The position numbers were made by a program, and so were the translations under genes. 64,000 bases of DNA from Owenia fusiformis (lineage: Eukaryota > Annelida > Polychaeta > Sabellida > Oweniidae), in assembly GCA_903813345.2 (NCBI GenBank), contig CAIIXF020000008.1, positions 28,710,005 through 28,774,004 of the forward strand, read 5' to 3'. Numbering within the stretch: position 1 is the stretch's first letter; every line of letters begins with the position of its first letter. The notes under the pieces are model-generated. The model did no database searches, was not told where the DNA came from, and saw only the letters and a list, made by a program, of their open reading frames with translations. Below are positions 21,801-33,824 of the stretch, piece by piece.

Positions 21801-24800
21801 CAATATACATAACATGTCCTGGGACTACAACCAGCGAGCCATTGTCTGCACGTTACAGCTTCCCACACAGGTACATACCCTTTCCCTAAAGGCTCATCTC
21901 TTCTGCACACATATAGGATACCCAAAAATGCCAAAACCACGAATATCTTTCAGAGTACTCGATTGTGTTGATATGCCAACATTCTTATGACTACTCATAT
22001 CAGCTAGTTTAATGTTGTGAACCATATCTCAGTCATGCTTTCATCTTTACAATTGAAGTTTGCATGCATACAAATTACATAGGATTATTGGATGCTGTAT
22101 TTTGAATCACTATTTCAGACTGAGAACAATGTAGCATGGCAGAGATTCACCCCTACTGGACCAATAGCAATATTACCCGTAAGTTTTTCTTGACCCATCT
22201 TGAATATACTGTACAGTATGTAGGTTGTATTGACCTATTTTCATGTAGGTTATGGTTTACCTACATGTATTTACTGTATATGGACATTTTGTTTACCCTT
22301 TACCTGTTTGTTATTGTTTGCTTATCAGCTGGTACATTTTATTGAACCAATCAAGCCCGTAGCTAGGGGGGTTTGCAGGGTACAGGCAACCCCCCCCGGC
22401 CAAAAATTCTTTCAAAATCATGAGTTTTTCACCATTTTGAGCACTTTTCAAGTTATTTCAGCCATATTTGGGCCAAAATTGTCTAATGTGAACCCCCCTG
22501 GAAATTTATGAAACTGAACCCCCCTTGGCAAAACCTGGCTACAGGCCTGTAATCTATGTACATATGTATATTGTTGTTTACCTAATTTTCAAGAAAGGTG
22601 ATACTGACCTATTTATATATCTGATTTAAATAAGATTTCTTAAATGAGCTAGATTGATAAACCTTCAGTTCTAAGATTGCTATAAAAGTTATGTGCTTGT
22701 TGTTTTAGCTTGATGATGAACATAGTTCACTTGTATGGTCAACAACACCTGAAGATGCCAAACATCTTTTAGCCTTGCCGAATGACAGCTTTGTTGATGC
22801 CCTTAATGATGCTTTAGTAAGTGATTAAAGATAAAAGATTAAAGATACAAATACAAATGTACATCATATTAAATCTCTAAAGTAGGCCTACCTCAAATTA
22901 AAATCAAATTTACCTCAACCTTAAGGTAGGCCCTATCTTAATGTTTTCATTAAATTGTAATAGTCTGCAAAAATATGCCACCAACAGACTTTAATACAAA
23001 GCTTTTTTCTGAATATAAGGCGGTTAGGTCGGGTTGTGACGATGTGAAACCTTCAAATTATAAAGTGTGCATGCATCTCTTATTTTCTAAAAGGCAATTA
23101 ATTTAATACAATGTACTTATGTGAACATTATTTCAATGTTCAATATTCACATATTTTGATGGTAAAACTCAATGCTGTTATGTATTGCTCTGAAAATATT
23201 AAGAAATTAGAACTTGGCTCTCATTGAGATTCCATTTTTATCACACTTTGAAAAAGTTCTATATTGCCGTCCTTCTTGTTAATAAATCACATACAGTGTA
23301 TTCCATCATTTTAAGTTTACATAGGAATTGTTAAAATATGTTATATTCATGAATCATAACTCATCAGGTTTAGTTGAAAATATAAAATATTTTTTACAGT
23401 CAACATTCAAGACAATTATCTACTATGACTAAGTGTTAAGTTTGCATCAATTAAACTATAAAATTCACATTAAAGTTCTCATTAGGTCCTTGCAACAGTT
23501 AATTAAGGTTTAATTACCTGAATACTTAAGCCATCATGATTTATACAAAACTAAAATTATGACTGCTTTTAGATAGTTATATTGCATTATAATAAATCTT
23601 TGAATATCATTTTCAAGATAATAAAATGTTTTTCATAATTCAGTGCATTGTGCTCAGAATTAAAGACGATATATCTTCATAGATGCCTCCTTAAAAGAAT
23701 AAAGCTGGTTGTCACCTGATGATATCGAAGTTGGCCAGAGTTTCCATGTCATGCATGTGGCGTATTGGGGGCAGGCTGGTCCATTAGCATACAAACCAAA
23801 TAAGTTAGATGTATGGCATTTGTCGTACCACCATGCCCCCTTGTAATTCAAAGCACAGTTGTGAGTGTAGATATCATTGTCTTGATCATGTGTAGAAAAC
23901 TGTTGCCCATTGTGACGTGCTGACATTGAATCCCCTGCCGTTCCTCTATATCCTCCAATGGTAAGGCGGTATTTATCAGTTTTGTCAGTGACATTAAATG
24001 TCGAATATTCTGCAAATCCAGTTTTACCATTCCATAGTGATAAATCGATCCGTGCTTTAAACATCCGTTGTTTTAAAATGCTAGCCAGGTTGTCCAGTCC
24101 GATGAAGTGTTCTCGATCCACATTACCGAAACCATGTTGATATTCAACCCATGTACGGTAAAAATCTTCACTGCCATCAAAGCGTTTAAACAGATACGTC
24201 CACCCTTGGTCACAGTATACACTAAAGATTCTACCTTCCTTTGTTTTGATGTTTCTCACTCCAACGTATGAAGGGTCTGAGCCACAATCTTCAAGGTATT
24301 CTGCAAACAAACTGAAGTACTCAGAACTTCTACTTGATTAGGCAATTTCGCGGATTTGCTGTTTTGAACATTTGGCGGACTTGCAATATTACAATGTACG
24401 AATGGTACTAATTTACATGGTACTAAATTACCGGTGAATTTGGTGGACTTTAAAAAGGCAGATTTATCGAATTAAAATGGCTGCCAAATTAAGTAGAAGT
24501 ACAGAACTTAAACATGCCTGACAGTGACAGTTTCTAGTCAACTCAGGCTCCAGTAAACTGAGACCCTTGTTGATTTAAATCTTGGAAGTAATTTTGATTT
24601 AGTCAAGTCATATTTAAATCAGTTCTTGAAATTACCCTTGAATTAATTAGACCTTTGGGTACTTATCATTTTTGAAATAGTAATAAAAACAATAAATTGT
24701 CAAAATGTCCGACACCTAGAATTATTCAGAAACCTAACCAAACTTAGTTAGTATTTACTTGCCTTTCTTTTTCTCACATGCGTTGATATTAAACACAACC

Positions 24801-27800
24801 TGTTTAATGTCATCTCCTTGGTAAAGCTCCTGCGCTGATACAACAACAAAAATGCATGCTATGACAGATATCTTCAAGTTATATGTATTCATTTTGGTCC
24901 CAGAAAAATTCTTTACTTAATCAAAAGCTGTGCTACGTATTCTCTTTTATAGAACACACATCGTTTATTTTATTCACATATACAATAGAATAAATTAAGA
25001 ATTAATTATTTGAATTACGCTGAATTTCAATTTGTAGCACCATAACTAACATAACATTTGCGGCCCTTTAGATTTTAAAAGTATGCAAATAATATTGTTC
25101 ATGAGACTATTACTCTTTATCTATGCAAAATTAATGAATGTTCATAGCCAGTATACGTCTAGAGGACAGAGGAGTAAAAAAAATATGCACCTCACACTGG
25201 AACACCCTGACAACGGTAAAGTCACATACCATTGTCACAAATGGTGGATTTAACTATGTCACTTCAACTCTTTAATCACTTGGTTCTCATTTCATGGAAC
25301 TTTATCGTAGCAAATTTGTGCATGTATTAACTGTTTTCAGGGTGTTCCTGTGTGATCCTCTTATATTAAAAAAATATGGATTATCATTCTGCCTGTACGA
25401 AGTAAAAGCTTATTTGGATGTCATATTTTCATTTCCTGGCCCATCTGAGAAAGTTTTTAGCCATGCTTTTGAAAATACACATTCTTTAAAATATTGATGC
25501 CTGTTTTTCCTCAAAAAAGCCCATTTTCTAACGAATTAGACCAAATCTGCCAATTTTCAGAACCACCCCAAACCCCCTGTTTGTCAGTTTGTAGGGTACA
25601 TGTACCACTCACAATGTCCAGATCTTTGTATTTACTCTGCAATCATTCATTTCTCCATTCCTCTGGTATTACAAGTAAAGTGTGATTCCGAATAATGTTT
25701 TCCTGCACAACTGCTATAAGTATGTTTTTGTGTTATCTTTATCTATGTTTGTTGTTTACGATTATTCATTATTACAATTTTAATTGAAAATCTAGGTATG
25801 ATACACTTAAGAGGATTGTAAATTCGATTATTAAAAAGTAAAAAAATAATTTTGCAATTTATTGTAAATAACTTGTGATAATCAGAATAATCAGTATGTG
25901 TAACTTTTGAGATACATTACAGTATCGGTCAACAAAAAGGTTTTATAAAAATGATATTGGTATCAAATCAGTTTTTTCTAGAATTCTGAATGATTAAAGA
26001 GGACCATTAATGATAAGTAGTCAATTTTTTCTAGTTAACACTGATTTAATTTCATTAATATTTTCAACACAGGCCCGTAGCCAGGATTTACCTGGGGGGG
26101 GGGAGCGGTTTTACCAAAGGAGAGCTTTTGACAAGGGGGGAGCTTTTTGACAGTTTTTGGCAAAACATCATGTGAAAGTGCTCAGAATAGTGAAAAACTG
26201 CATGATTTTGAAATAATTTCTGGCAGGGGAGGGGGGGTTGGAGCGGCTGCTCCCCTCGCTCCCCCTGGCTACGGGCCTGCAACACAATAAGGGATATATA
26301 TAAGGTGACTCCCAAAAAACAGAATCACCCAAAACTTATTACAATGTTGTGTTTTAACATGTTTAAGGGTCAACATGTACAGGGTGCCCCAAGAAACCAG
26401 GACCATTTATTTATTTGAACAGATTTGTGCGTTCTGTTTTTTAGGTCACCCTGTATGATTTATGTTTATTGATAATTTCAGTGGGAAAACTCACAGAAAG
26501 ACTCGACTGCAGTGTATGCAGGTCAATTATTGGACCAGCTTATAAGGAGTATCAGTCCAGCTGGAACCAGCACAGCAGGGAGGCAACTTCCCCCACATAT
26601 AACTGGAGTGGATGACAATAGAGGTGCATTTCCATTGGGTCTTTGCCATGCTACTAATTATGTGAAGTCTGGGGTAGCTTTAATTGGGTAAGTTTCATGA
26701 GGCAGTGATATCATGTCTCCATCCAAAGTTTTTATCACATTTTTTCAGTGCCACTGCTATACTGGGTGTGTCTGAGTGCATCAGGGTGGGGGCCAAGTAA
26801 ATCTTGTCTTCAAAATTCCAGGAAAACTGCTTCGGCCTACCATTTCCATTTGAAATTTTTACAGATTGAAAAAGCAGACTTGTGCCAAGCAGATTAGATT
26901 TTGATCACCTATTTTCAATTTTTTCGATAAAAGTGTGATATTTATCGCTGTGTCTTGTTTTTGTTTTGCTTGAACAGTTGTGATTTACTCTTCTTACTAT
27001 GCCGGTATGCCCAAAAGTGTTCAATTTATACAGTAGCCTACTCAATATTTAATGTTTTAATAATTCCAGTGATGCTGCACACAGAATCCATCCTCTAGCT
27101 GGTCAAGGAGTCAACCTAGGCTTTGGAGATGTAGCATGTCTTAAAAATATACTCACCCAGGCAGTCAAAGACGGTGCCGGTTTAGGTAATAGTATTGCAT
27201 AGATAGGTGTATTTGTGATTTCTTAGTAAGATGTGGCCTCTACCTGTGTATTGTAGAGATGTTCTCATGCGGGTAATTGGAGACAGCAGTTATACAGATT
27301 AAGTTAATCATAATTTTTATGTCATCGCCACAAGTCCCTAGTGTTAATATATTCAGACTTGCCAACCTCCCATTTTTTTAAGGGAATCTCCCGTAATTTT
27401 TTTGTTTTTCCGTAAAAAATACCAAACTCCCGTACCGTTTTCTCCCGTAAAAACTCCCGTAAACTCCCGTACCGTATTTCTACTAAAATCTCCCGTAATT
27501 TTTTTTAAAAATATGGCCGTAAAATCTCCCGTATTTTTGCTGAAATCTCCCGTAAAATCTCCCATATTCTGGTATAACTCCCGTAAAATCTCCCGTATTC
27601 TTGGTATAACTCCCGTAAAATCTCCCATTTTTTTGCTGTCGAAATCTACCGTATTTAAAAGGAATTTGACAAATTTGTGACCTTGATTATTGCAGCCACG
27701 CTTCTTTCTTTTACTCCAAGAACGATTGGCTCCCATGGTTCACTATCGATACTTTCATAAATAACTTAAAAGTACTTCATTCCCATGATTCAAATTGCTT

Positions 27801-30800
27801 TTCTGCGATCAGTTCGGTATAAGTTTGCACACCAAATGTCCACAAACGGGGGCCAGTTCATATTCTGTCATACTTCTGTCGGGAGAATACATTTTGTTTT
27901 TATATGGCGCTAAACAAAATATTCCCGCAATAAAAGGCGCATTATGGGTAGGGACTGCTGTAAAATAATGAACGTAAGTGTTTATTAACTGCGCATACGT
28001 CATAATAATTTAAACCAATTAAATCGCTGGATTTAATGCTCATGCGCGAAAAAACGAACCTAAAAATGGAACCTCACGCAGATTGCCCTTAGCATATAGT
28101 GAACGCCACATATACATTTTACTTAGCTTTGATCAATTCGTTTCCAAAGTAATAAAATGTTGTATCTATAATCTAAACAGATCAAATCAAAAACAGATCA
28201 AAATCTACCGTAAAAACTCCCGTTTTTTCAAAATCTATCGTTAAAAACTCCCGTTTTTTCAGAAATCTATCGTAAAAACTCACGTTTTTCAAAATCTACC
28301 GTAAAAACACCAGTTTTTTCAGAAACCCACCGTAAAAACTCCCGTTTTTTCCGAAATCTACCGTAAAAACTCCCATTCTTTCAAAATCTAAAGTAAAAAC
28401 TCCAGTTTCTTCCGAAATCTACCGTAAAAACTCCAGTTTTTTCGAAATCTACCGTAAAAACTCCTGTTTTTTCCAAAATCTGCCGTAAAAACTCCCGTTT
28501 TTTTCAGAAATCTACCGTAAAAACTCCCGTTTTTTTCAGAAATCTACCGTAAAAACTCCCGTTTTTCAGAAATCTACCGTAAAACTTCCCGTTTTTTTTA
28601 AAAATTTACTGCAAAAACTATCGTTTTTTTCAAAACCTACCGTAAAAACTCCTGTTTTTTCTGAAATCTTCCGTTAAAAAAGTCACGTTTTTTAAAATCT
28701 ACCGCGAAAATACCTTTTTTTTTAATCTCCCGTAAAAACTCCTGTTTTTTCTGAAATCTTCCGTCAAAAAAGTCACGTTTTTTAAAATCTACCGCGAAAA
28801 TACCTTTTTTTTAAATCTCCCGTAAAAACTCCCGTTTTTTCAAAATCTCCCGTAAAAACTCCTGTCTTTTTCAAAATTTACCGCAAAAACTCCCGTTTTT
28901 TTAAATCTCCCGTAAAAACTACTGTTTTTTTCAAAAATCTCCCGTAAAAACTCCCGCCTTTTTTCAAAAAACTCCCGCAAAAACTACTGGATTTTGAAAA
29001 AAACTCCCGTAAAAGTACCGCAATTTTTTTTAAATCTCCCGAAAATTTTTCATTTTAGGTTGGCAAGTCTGATGTTGTTAGTCTCCAAATTTTTTGTTGA
29101 TTGTGGTTGGTGTTTGGCATGTAGTGCTTGGTGTCTGTAATAAATGGTTATGATAATGTAATGAATAATGCAAAAGTAATACAAAAGTAATACACATTTA
29201 CAGTTGAAATTGTATTGGGATTTAAATTTTATCCTCTGGATGATACGATATCTTCCTTCAGTATGTCAGTCATATCATGGTAAAACCATTGTACAATCTT
29301 CCCTGTGAATAACCTCTACTGTTCTTCTACTTAATTTGGTGGCCATCTTAATTTTTCCAAATTGTTAAGTCTGCCAAATTAAATAGCCGCCAAAATATAC
29401 AAATCAATATTGCAGGTCTGCCAAATTAAGTACATGCGGTACATGTAGTAGCCAAATGTTCATAACAGCAAATCCACCAAAATAAGTAGCATCAAATTAA
29501 GTAGAAGTACAGTATTGCCTATCTATTCCAGGTTCAATCCTTCACCTGAGTGATTATGAAAGGCAGAGACAGAGGCAGATTATACCAGTGATGGCTACTG
29601 TTGATGGACTGAACAGACTATATAGGAACAAAATGTCACCTTTGGTTCTCCTGAGGAGCCTTGGTTTACAAACCACTAACGCTTTGAATCCATTGAAGGT
29701 AAGCCTTTCAGACCCGTAGTCAGCTTTTTCATATTTGAAAAATTTGGCCCAAAAACACCTGAAAGGTGCCCAGAATTGTAAAAACTAGGCCTACATGATT
29801 TTGAAAGAAATTCTGGCCAGGGGGTGGGGTCGCTGCCTACAGGCAAATATTTTTGATGAAATAGATCAAACAGAGACAACATTCTCCTTGACATTAGGCT
29901 CACTTTTTCAAAACATCCTCCAAAACTTGCACTCGAACTATCTGATAATATCTTAACAGATTCTGGAATGTTCACCATTGTTTTCATGCTGAATTGGTAT
30001 GATTTTTATGTCACCACCAAAAAGTGGTGACATATTGTTATGGTCTCCGTTTTTTTTGCGACGGCGGTTGGCGTCCGGCGGTTGGAGGTTGGCGTCCGGC
30101 GTCTGTAACAATTTCTTACAACTTCCTATAACTTAACAAATACTGTTTAGACTGACTTCAATTTTTTTCTAAATCATCTACATGTTCTCAGAAGTTCAAA
30201 TCTGACTTTAGATTTTACATTTGACCTTCAATGACCTTCTCAAGGTCAAAAAGGTCTTTTTTCAACTTGCTTCACATTGACTAAATTTTTTTTCAAAATC
30301 ATCTACATGTTCTCAGAAACTCAAATCTGACTTTAGATTTGACATTTGACCTTCAAATCTGACTTTAGATTTGACATTTGACCTTCAATGACCTTCTCGA
30401 GGTCAAAAAAGGTCAAAAAGGTCTGTTTTCAACTTGCTTCAAATTGACTAAATTTTTTTTTCAAAATCATCTACGTGTTCTCAGAAATTCAAATCTGACT
30501 TAAGATTTGACATTTGACCTTCAATGACCTTCTCAAGGTCAAAAAAGGTCAAAAAGGTCTGTTTTTAACTTGCTTCAAATTGACTAAAAAAAATTTTCAA
30601 AATCATCTACGTGTTCTCAGAAATTCAAATCTGACTTTAGATTTGACTTAAGATTTGACATTTGACCTTCAATGACCTTCTCAAAGTCAAAAAAGGTCAA
30701 AAAGGTCTTTTTTCAACTTGCTTCAAATTGACTAAATTTTTTTTTCAAAATCATCTACATGTTCTCAGAAATGCAAATCTGACTTTAGATTTGACATTTG

Positions 30801-32969
30801 ACCTTCAATGACCTTCTCAATGTCAAAAAAGGTCAAAAAGGTATTTTTTCATCTTGCTTTTAATTAAAAAAAATTTTCAAAATCATCTACATGTTCTCAG
30901 AAATTCAAATATGACTTTAGACTGACTTCAATTTTTTCTAAATCATCTACATGTTCTCAGAAGTTCAAATCTGACTTTAGATTTGACATTTGACCTTCAA
31001 TGACCTTCTCAAGGTCAAAAAGGTCTTTTTTCAACTTGCTTCACATTGACTAAATTTTTTTTCAAAATCATCTACATGTTCTCAGAAATTCAAATCTGAC
31101 TTTAGATTTGACATTTGACCTTCAAATCTGACTTTAGATTTGACATTTGACCTTCAATGACCTTCTCAAGGTCAAAAAAGGTCAAAAAGGTCTGTTTTCA
31201 ACTTGCTTCAAATTGACTAAAATTTTTTTTCAAAATCATCTACGTGTTCTCAGAAATTCAAATCTGACTTAAGATTTGACTTAAGATTTGACATTTGACC
31301 TTCAATGACCTTCTCAAGGTCAAAAAAGGTCAAAAAGGTCTGTTTTCAACTTGCTTCAAATTGACTAAAAAAAATTTTCAAAATCATCTACGTGTTCTCA
31401 AAAATTCAAATCTGACTTTAGATTTGACTTAAGATTTGACATTTGACCTGCAATGACCTTCTCAAAGTCAAAAAAGGTCAAAAAGGTCTTTTTTCAACTT
31501 GCTTCAAATTGACTAAATTTTTTTTTCAAAATCATCTACATGTTCTCAGAAATTCAAATCTGACTTTAGATTTGACATTTGACCTTCAATGACCTTCTCA
31601 ATGTCAAAAAAGGTCAAAAAGGTATTTTTTCATCTTGCTTCAAATTGACTAAATTTTTTTTCAAAATCATCTACATGTTCTCAGAAATTCAAATATGACT
31701 TTAGATTTGACTTTAGATGACATTTGACCTTCTCAAGGTCAAAAAAGGTCAAAGAGGTCTTTTTTCAAGTTCAAGTTTGAAATTCAAATCAAATATTGTG
31801 AGCAACTAGGTGGTGACATTTTGTCATGTTAATGCCTTGTTCAATTTTGTTTTATCCCACCGAACGAAGTTTGAGAGGGATATAGAGAAGCCATCCATCT
31901 GTCCATTCATTTGTCTAACTGTTTGTTCGTCCAGGTGATACTAGTATCTCAAATACCAGTTGACGGAATTGATTCAAATTATATAATAGGCTTACATGCA
32001 TGCCTTATTTTGCCTTAGGGACCTCTGCTCGAGAAATAATTTTCAATATCTGAATATGGCCACTCAATTCAAAATGTCCGCCATTTTTCGTAAAAAATAT
32101 AATCTTTGATAATATTTGTCGTCGGATTTGGTTCATATTTTATATGCTGATGCCTTGGTTCAACGGAGTTGGGTCAAGAAGGCACCTGAATTCCAAAATG
32201 GCCGCCATCTTCATAAAAAGAAAGTAATCTTTGGTAACTCACTAGTGAACGGATTTGGTTCAATTTTTTTATGCTGATGCCCAGAGACAAAGGAGGTCTG
32301 ATCAAAATTACCAGACATTTTCAAGATGGCCACAGAATCTCAAAATGGCCACCATTTTTTTGTGAAAAATGTAGCCTAATCTTTGATAACTCAAATACCA
32401 GTAGACAGATTTGATTCATGATGCATAAGGGCAAAGGAATTTGCAAAAACCTAATCTTTGATAACTCAATACCAGTGGACAGATTTGGTTAATTTGTATG
32501 TTGATGTTTAGAGATAAACTCTGCTTAAAAGAAATTTTCAAGATGACAGCTGAATTTTAAAACATGTTTTGTTCGTTGAGATTTGAATTCATAAATTCCT
32601 GATATCAGGTGATCTCTCACATGTAACAAAATTTTACAATAAGTTGCATAATTAGTTTAAAATCCATTGATAACCTCATACTTAATTTTGACATTTCTTG
32701 TAATCTTTGTGTCGAAAGGAACCAGTATGAATCCACACTAATACTTCATACCAATTTTGGTAACTAGGCTATAGAACAGTGGTTTCAGTGATTATTGTCT
32801 ACACAACTCACAACATTGATTAGGTATAAAGTATGGTAACAGATGTAAATGTGTCACAATATAGGCCTACATGTACACAAATTAAATGGAAGGTGAAACC
32901 TTGAACAACAATAATTTATAGTCTTTCTTCTATTTTCAGGATTTGATCATGTCAAAAGCCATAGCCTGA
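18875..32969 (+). CDS. COQ6: Ubiquinone biosynthesis FAD-dependent monooxygenase COQ6, eleven coding exons
   Basis: Coding exons: 18875-19064, 19999-20133, 20801-20859, 21188-21451, 21760-21870, 22119-22178, 22709-22816, 26482-26687, 27070-27185, 29532-29698 and 32940-32969. All junctions are GT-AG and in phase, giving 481 aa (human COQ6 is about 468). The first ~40 residues are R/S-rich and lack acids early on, as a mitochondrial presequence. FAD motifs are all present: the dinucleotide fold [16 protein letters not shown] (about 49-64), the DG motif IGADG (217-221) and the GD motif [14 protein letters not shown] (from 378). COQ6 hydroxylates the C5 ring position of the coenzyme Q precursor in the CoQ-synthome at the inner mitochondrial membrane. 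The gene looks intact. Candidate poly(A) signals are ATTAAA at 33200 or AATAAA at 34974. Confidence 0.97.
19470..19635. mobile_element. Copy of a 'GCCCGTAGCCAGG' family element (COQ6 intron 1)
   Basis: Contains the family phrases AACTGCATGATTTTGAAATA, a G-run, and the terminal CCCTGGCTACAGGC. The left end is truncated. Same family as 22353, 26072 and 29709. Confidence 0.55.
20205..20326. mobile_element. Short foldback element (COQ6 intron 2)
   Basis: ACAATTGTAGACCTCTC at the left is inverted as GAGAGGTTAACAATTGT at the right, with further pairing AACTGGCA / TGCCAGTT inside and GTATACC / GGTATAC at the loop side. MITE-like; noncoding. Confidence 0.6.
22353..22550. mobile_element. Copy of the 'GCCCGTAGCCAGG' family element (COQ6 intron 6)
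   Basis: Bounded by AAGCCCGTAGCTAGG on the left and CCTGGCTACAGGCCT on the right (inverted termini), with C/G homopolymer runs and the internal phrase CAAAATCATG...TTTTTCAC. Confidence 0.6.
23660..24892 (-). CDS. Secreted fibrinogen-related (FReD) protein nested in COQ6 intron 7
   Basis: Two coding exons, 24892-24763 and 24300-23660, give 256 aa. Exon 1 encodes a signal peptide ([20 protein letters not shown]) and a short linker; its end reads AAAG|GCAAGT, so the intron is GC-AG rather than GT-AG, and only this join keeps the frame into [10 protein letters not shown]. Exon 2 holds a fibrinogen C-terminal domain: [26 protein letters not shown], then [12 protein letters not shown] with the Ca2+-site acidic cluster, GAWWYDKC and SNL.GLY. 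Such domains bind glycans or acetylated groups, and family members act in invertebrate innate recognition; here the ligand is unknown. There is no collagen, coiled-coil or Ig region, so this is a minimal FReD. Transcribed antisense to its host gene. Confidence 0.93.
24316..24509. mobile_element. MITE-like element within the fibrinogen-related gene's intron
   Basis: Left AACTTCTACTTGATTAGGCA pairs with right TGCCAAATTAAGTAGAAGT. Internal phrases (GGCGGACTT, GGATTTGCTGTTTTGAACAT) match the element at 29330. It begins 15 bp from the exon 2 acceptor. Confidence 0.6.
26072..26279. mobile_element. Most complete 'GCCCGTAGCCAGG' family element (COQ6 intron 7)
   Basis: Terminal inverted repeats AGGCCCGTAGCCAGG and CCTGGCTACGGGCCT enclose G-runs and the shared AACTGCATGATTTTGAAATA block. 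It is a short noncoding DNA transposon present at least four times in this window. Confidence 0.7.
27354..29071. mobile_element. TIR-bounded element filled with CCCGTAAAAACTC tandem arrays (COQ6 intron 9)
   Basis: Left end CAGACTTGCCAACCT and right end AGGTTGGCAAGTCTG are perfect 15-bp inverted repeats. Inside are two arrays, about 27410-27660 and 28195-29040, of a ~30-bp unit like AATCTACCGTAAAAACTCCC followed by GTTTTTTC. About 500 bp of unique sequence separates them. No transposase is seen. Confidence 0.7.
29330..29513. mobile_element. MITE-like element (COQ6 intron 9)
   Basis: GTTCTTCTACTTAATTTGG on the left is inverted as CAAATTAAGTAGAAGTAC on the right. Same family as 24316 and as a fragment at 35240-35340. 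It ends 19 bp before COQ6 exon 10. Confidence 0.6.
29709..29853. mobile_element. Fragment of the 'GCCCGTAGCCAGG' family element (COQ6 intron 10)
   Basis: Starts GACCCGTAGTCAGC and holds the ATGATTTTGAAA block, then GGCCAGGGGGTGGGG and CTACAGGC. Diverged copy. Confidence 0.5.
30008..31819. mobile_element. TIR element carrying an AGGTCA-rich tandem array (COQ6 intron 10)
   Basis: Ends ATGTCACCACC (30008) and GGTGGTGACAT (31809) are inverted repeats. Between them about 12 units of mostly 126-167 bp carry ATCATCTACATGTTCTCAG, ATTTGACATTTGACCTTCAA, TGACCTTCTCAAGGTCA and AAAAAGGTC in order. The half beginning about 30150 is repeated from about 30920, a higher-order duplication of about 780 bp. The tandem-core layout recalls pearl-like or Helitron-derived repeats of marine invertebrates, but no such hallmark was proven. 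Confidence 0.7.
31855..32600. repeat. Diverged tandem or transposon-derived sequence (COQ6 intron 10)
   Basis: Three to four diverged copies of a block with AATCTTTGATAACTC, CCAGT(A/G)GACAGATTTG and ATGGCC(A/G)CCAT, spaced about 110-160 bp. No coding frame. Probably a decayed transposon. Confidence 0.45.
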
Positions 32970-33824
32970 GATTCAGGCATGTCAATATTGGACTTAAACT
33001 AGACCTAAATGCAACTGTTCCACAATACTGCAATAAGCCAACATACTATGAGACTGTATGGGGCTTTATCTCTTCATAGCAGCTTGTTAATGCTAACTTG
33101 CTGGGACAAGGGAAATACTAATAACCATGACCATACTAGATATACTAAAGACATTGCTTTGTATCTTTTATTGATCACCCATGTCACATGGATTACCCAA
33201 TTAAAGTGAGGTGTATGATTCTTTTGATAATTGCGCCATCTATCTTTATAACATTATCAAGAGATTGAGACAGGATCAGACCAGGGTGTGATACAAGAAC
33301 TGTCATGGGGCCCAAAACTGATAAGTTTTGATAATGGCCAGATGATTTTCCCTATTTGGGTGTGAAATCCTAATGACACATTACACAACCTAGCTGGCCT
33401 ATGTCAGTATGTACAGATGAAGTCAGTGTAGATGAAATGGTTAAAAGATTTAAGCCCTGGACTCAGTGCATTGCGATCTGATTCAAAAGTGATACTTCGA
33501 CCTTTGCACGAGATGTGCAGCATTGAGTGTGAAGTTTAGGAGTTAACTCTTTAATGGAATGAATCAGCTACAATGCATCATTTGGAAAATGTTTTCTACG
33601 AAATGACCTAAAAGATATGAAATCACCAAAAGAAAATGCTTTCAATGAAACTTCAATCTTCAACTTCAATTTGAAATACATTGAATGAATGACCTTGGAT
33701 GGTTGGTTAGTTATATAACTGTATAATGCAGTGCAGTTATGTGAAATACTGTAATGGGATTGCTGGAATCTGACATACCTTGCATAGCTATGTCACGGGG
33801 GTAAAGCAGACCCGATGATGCACA

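Noticed and set aside
27353-27736. 127-codon minus frame and the opposing plus frame
   Set aside because: Repetitive TGDFS / CCCGTAAAA array inside a TIR element.
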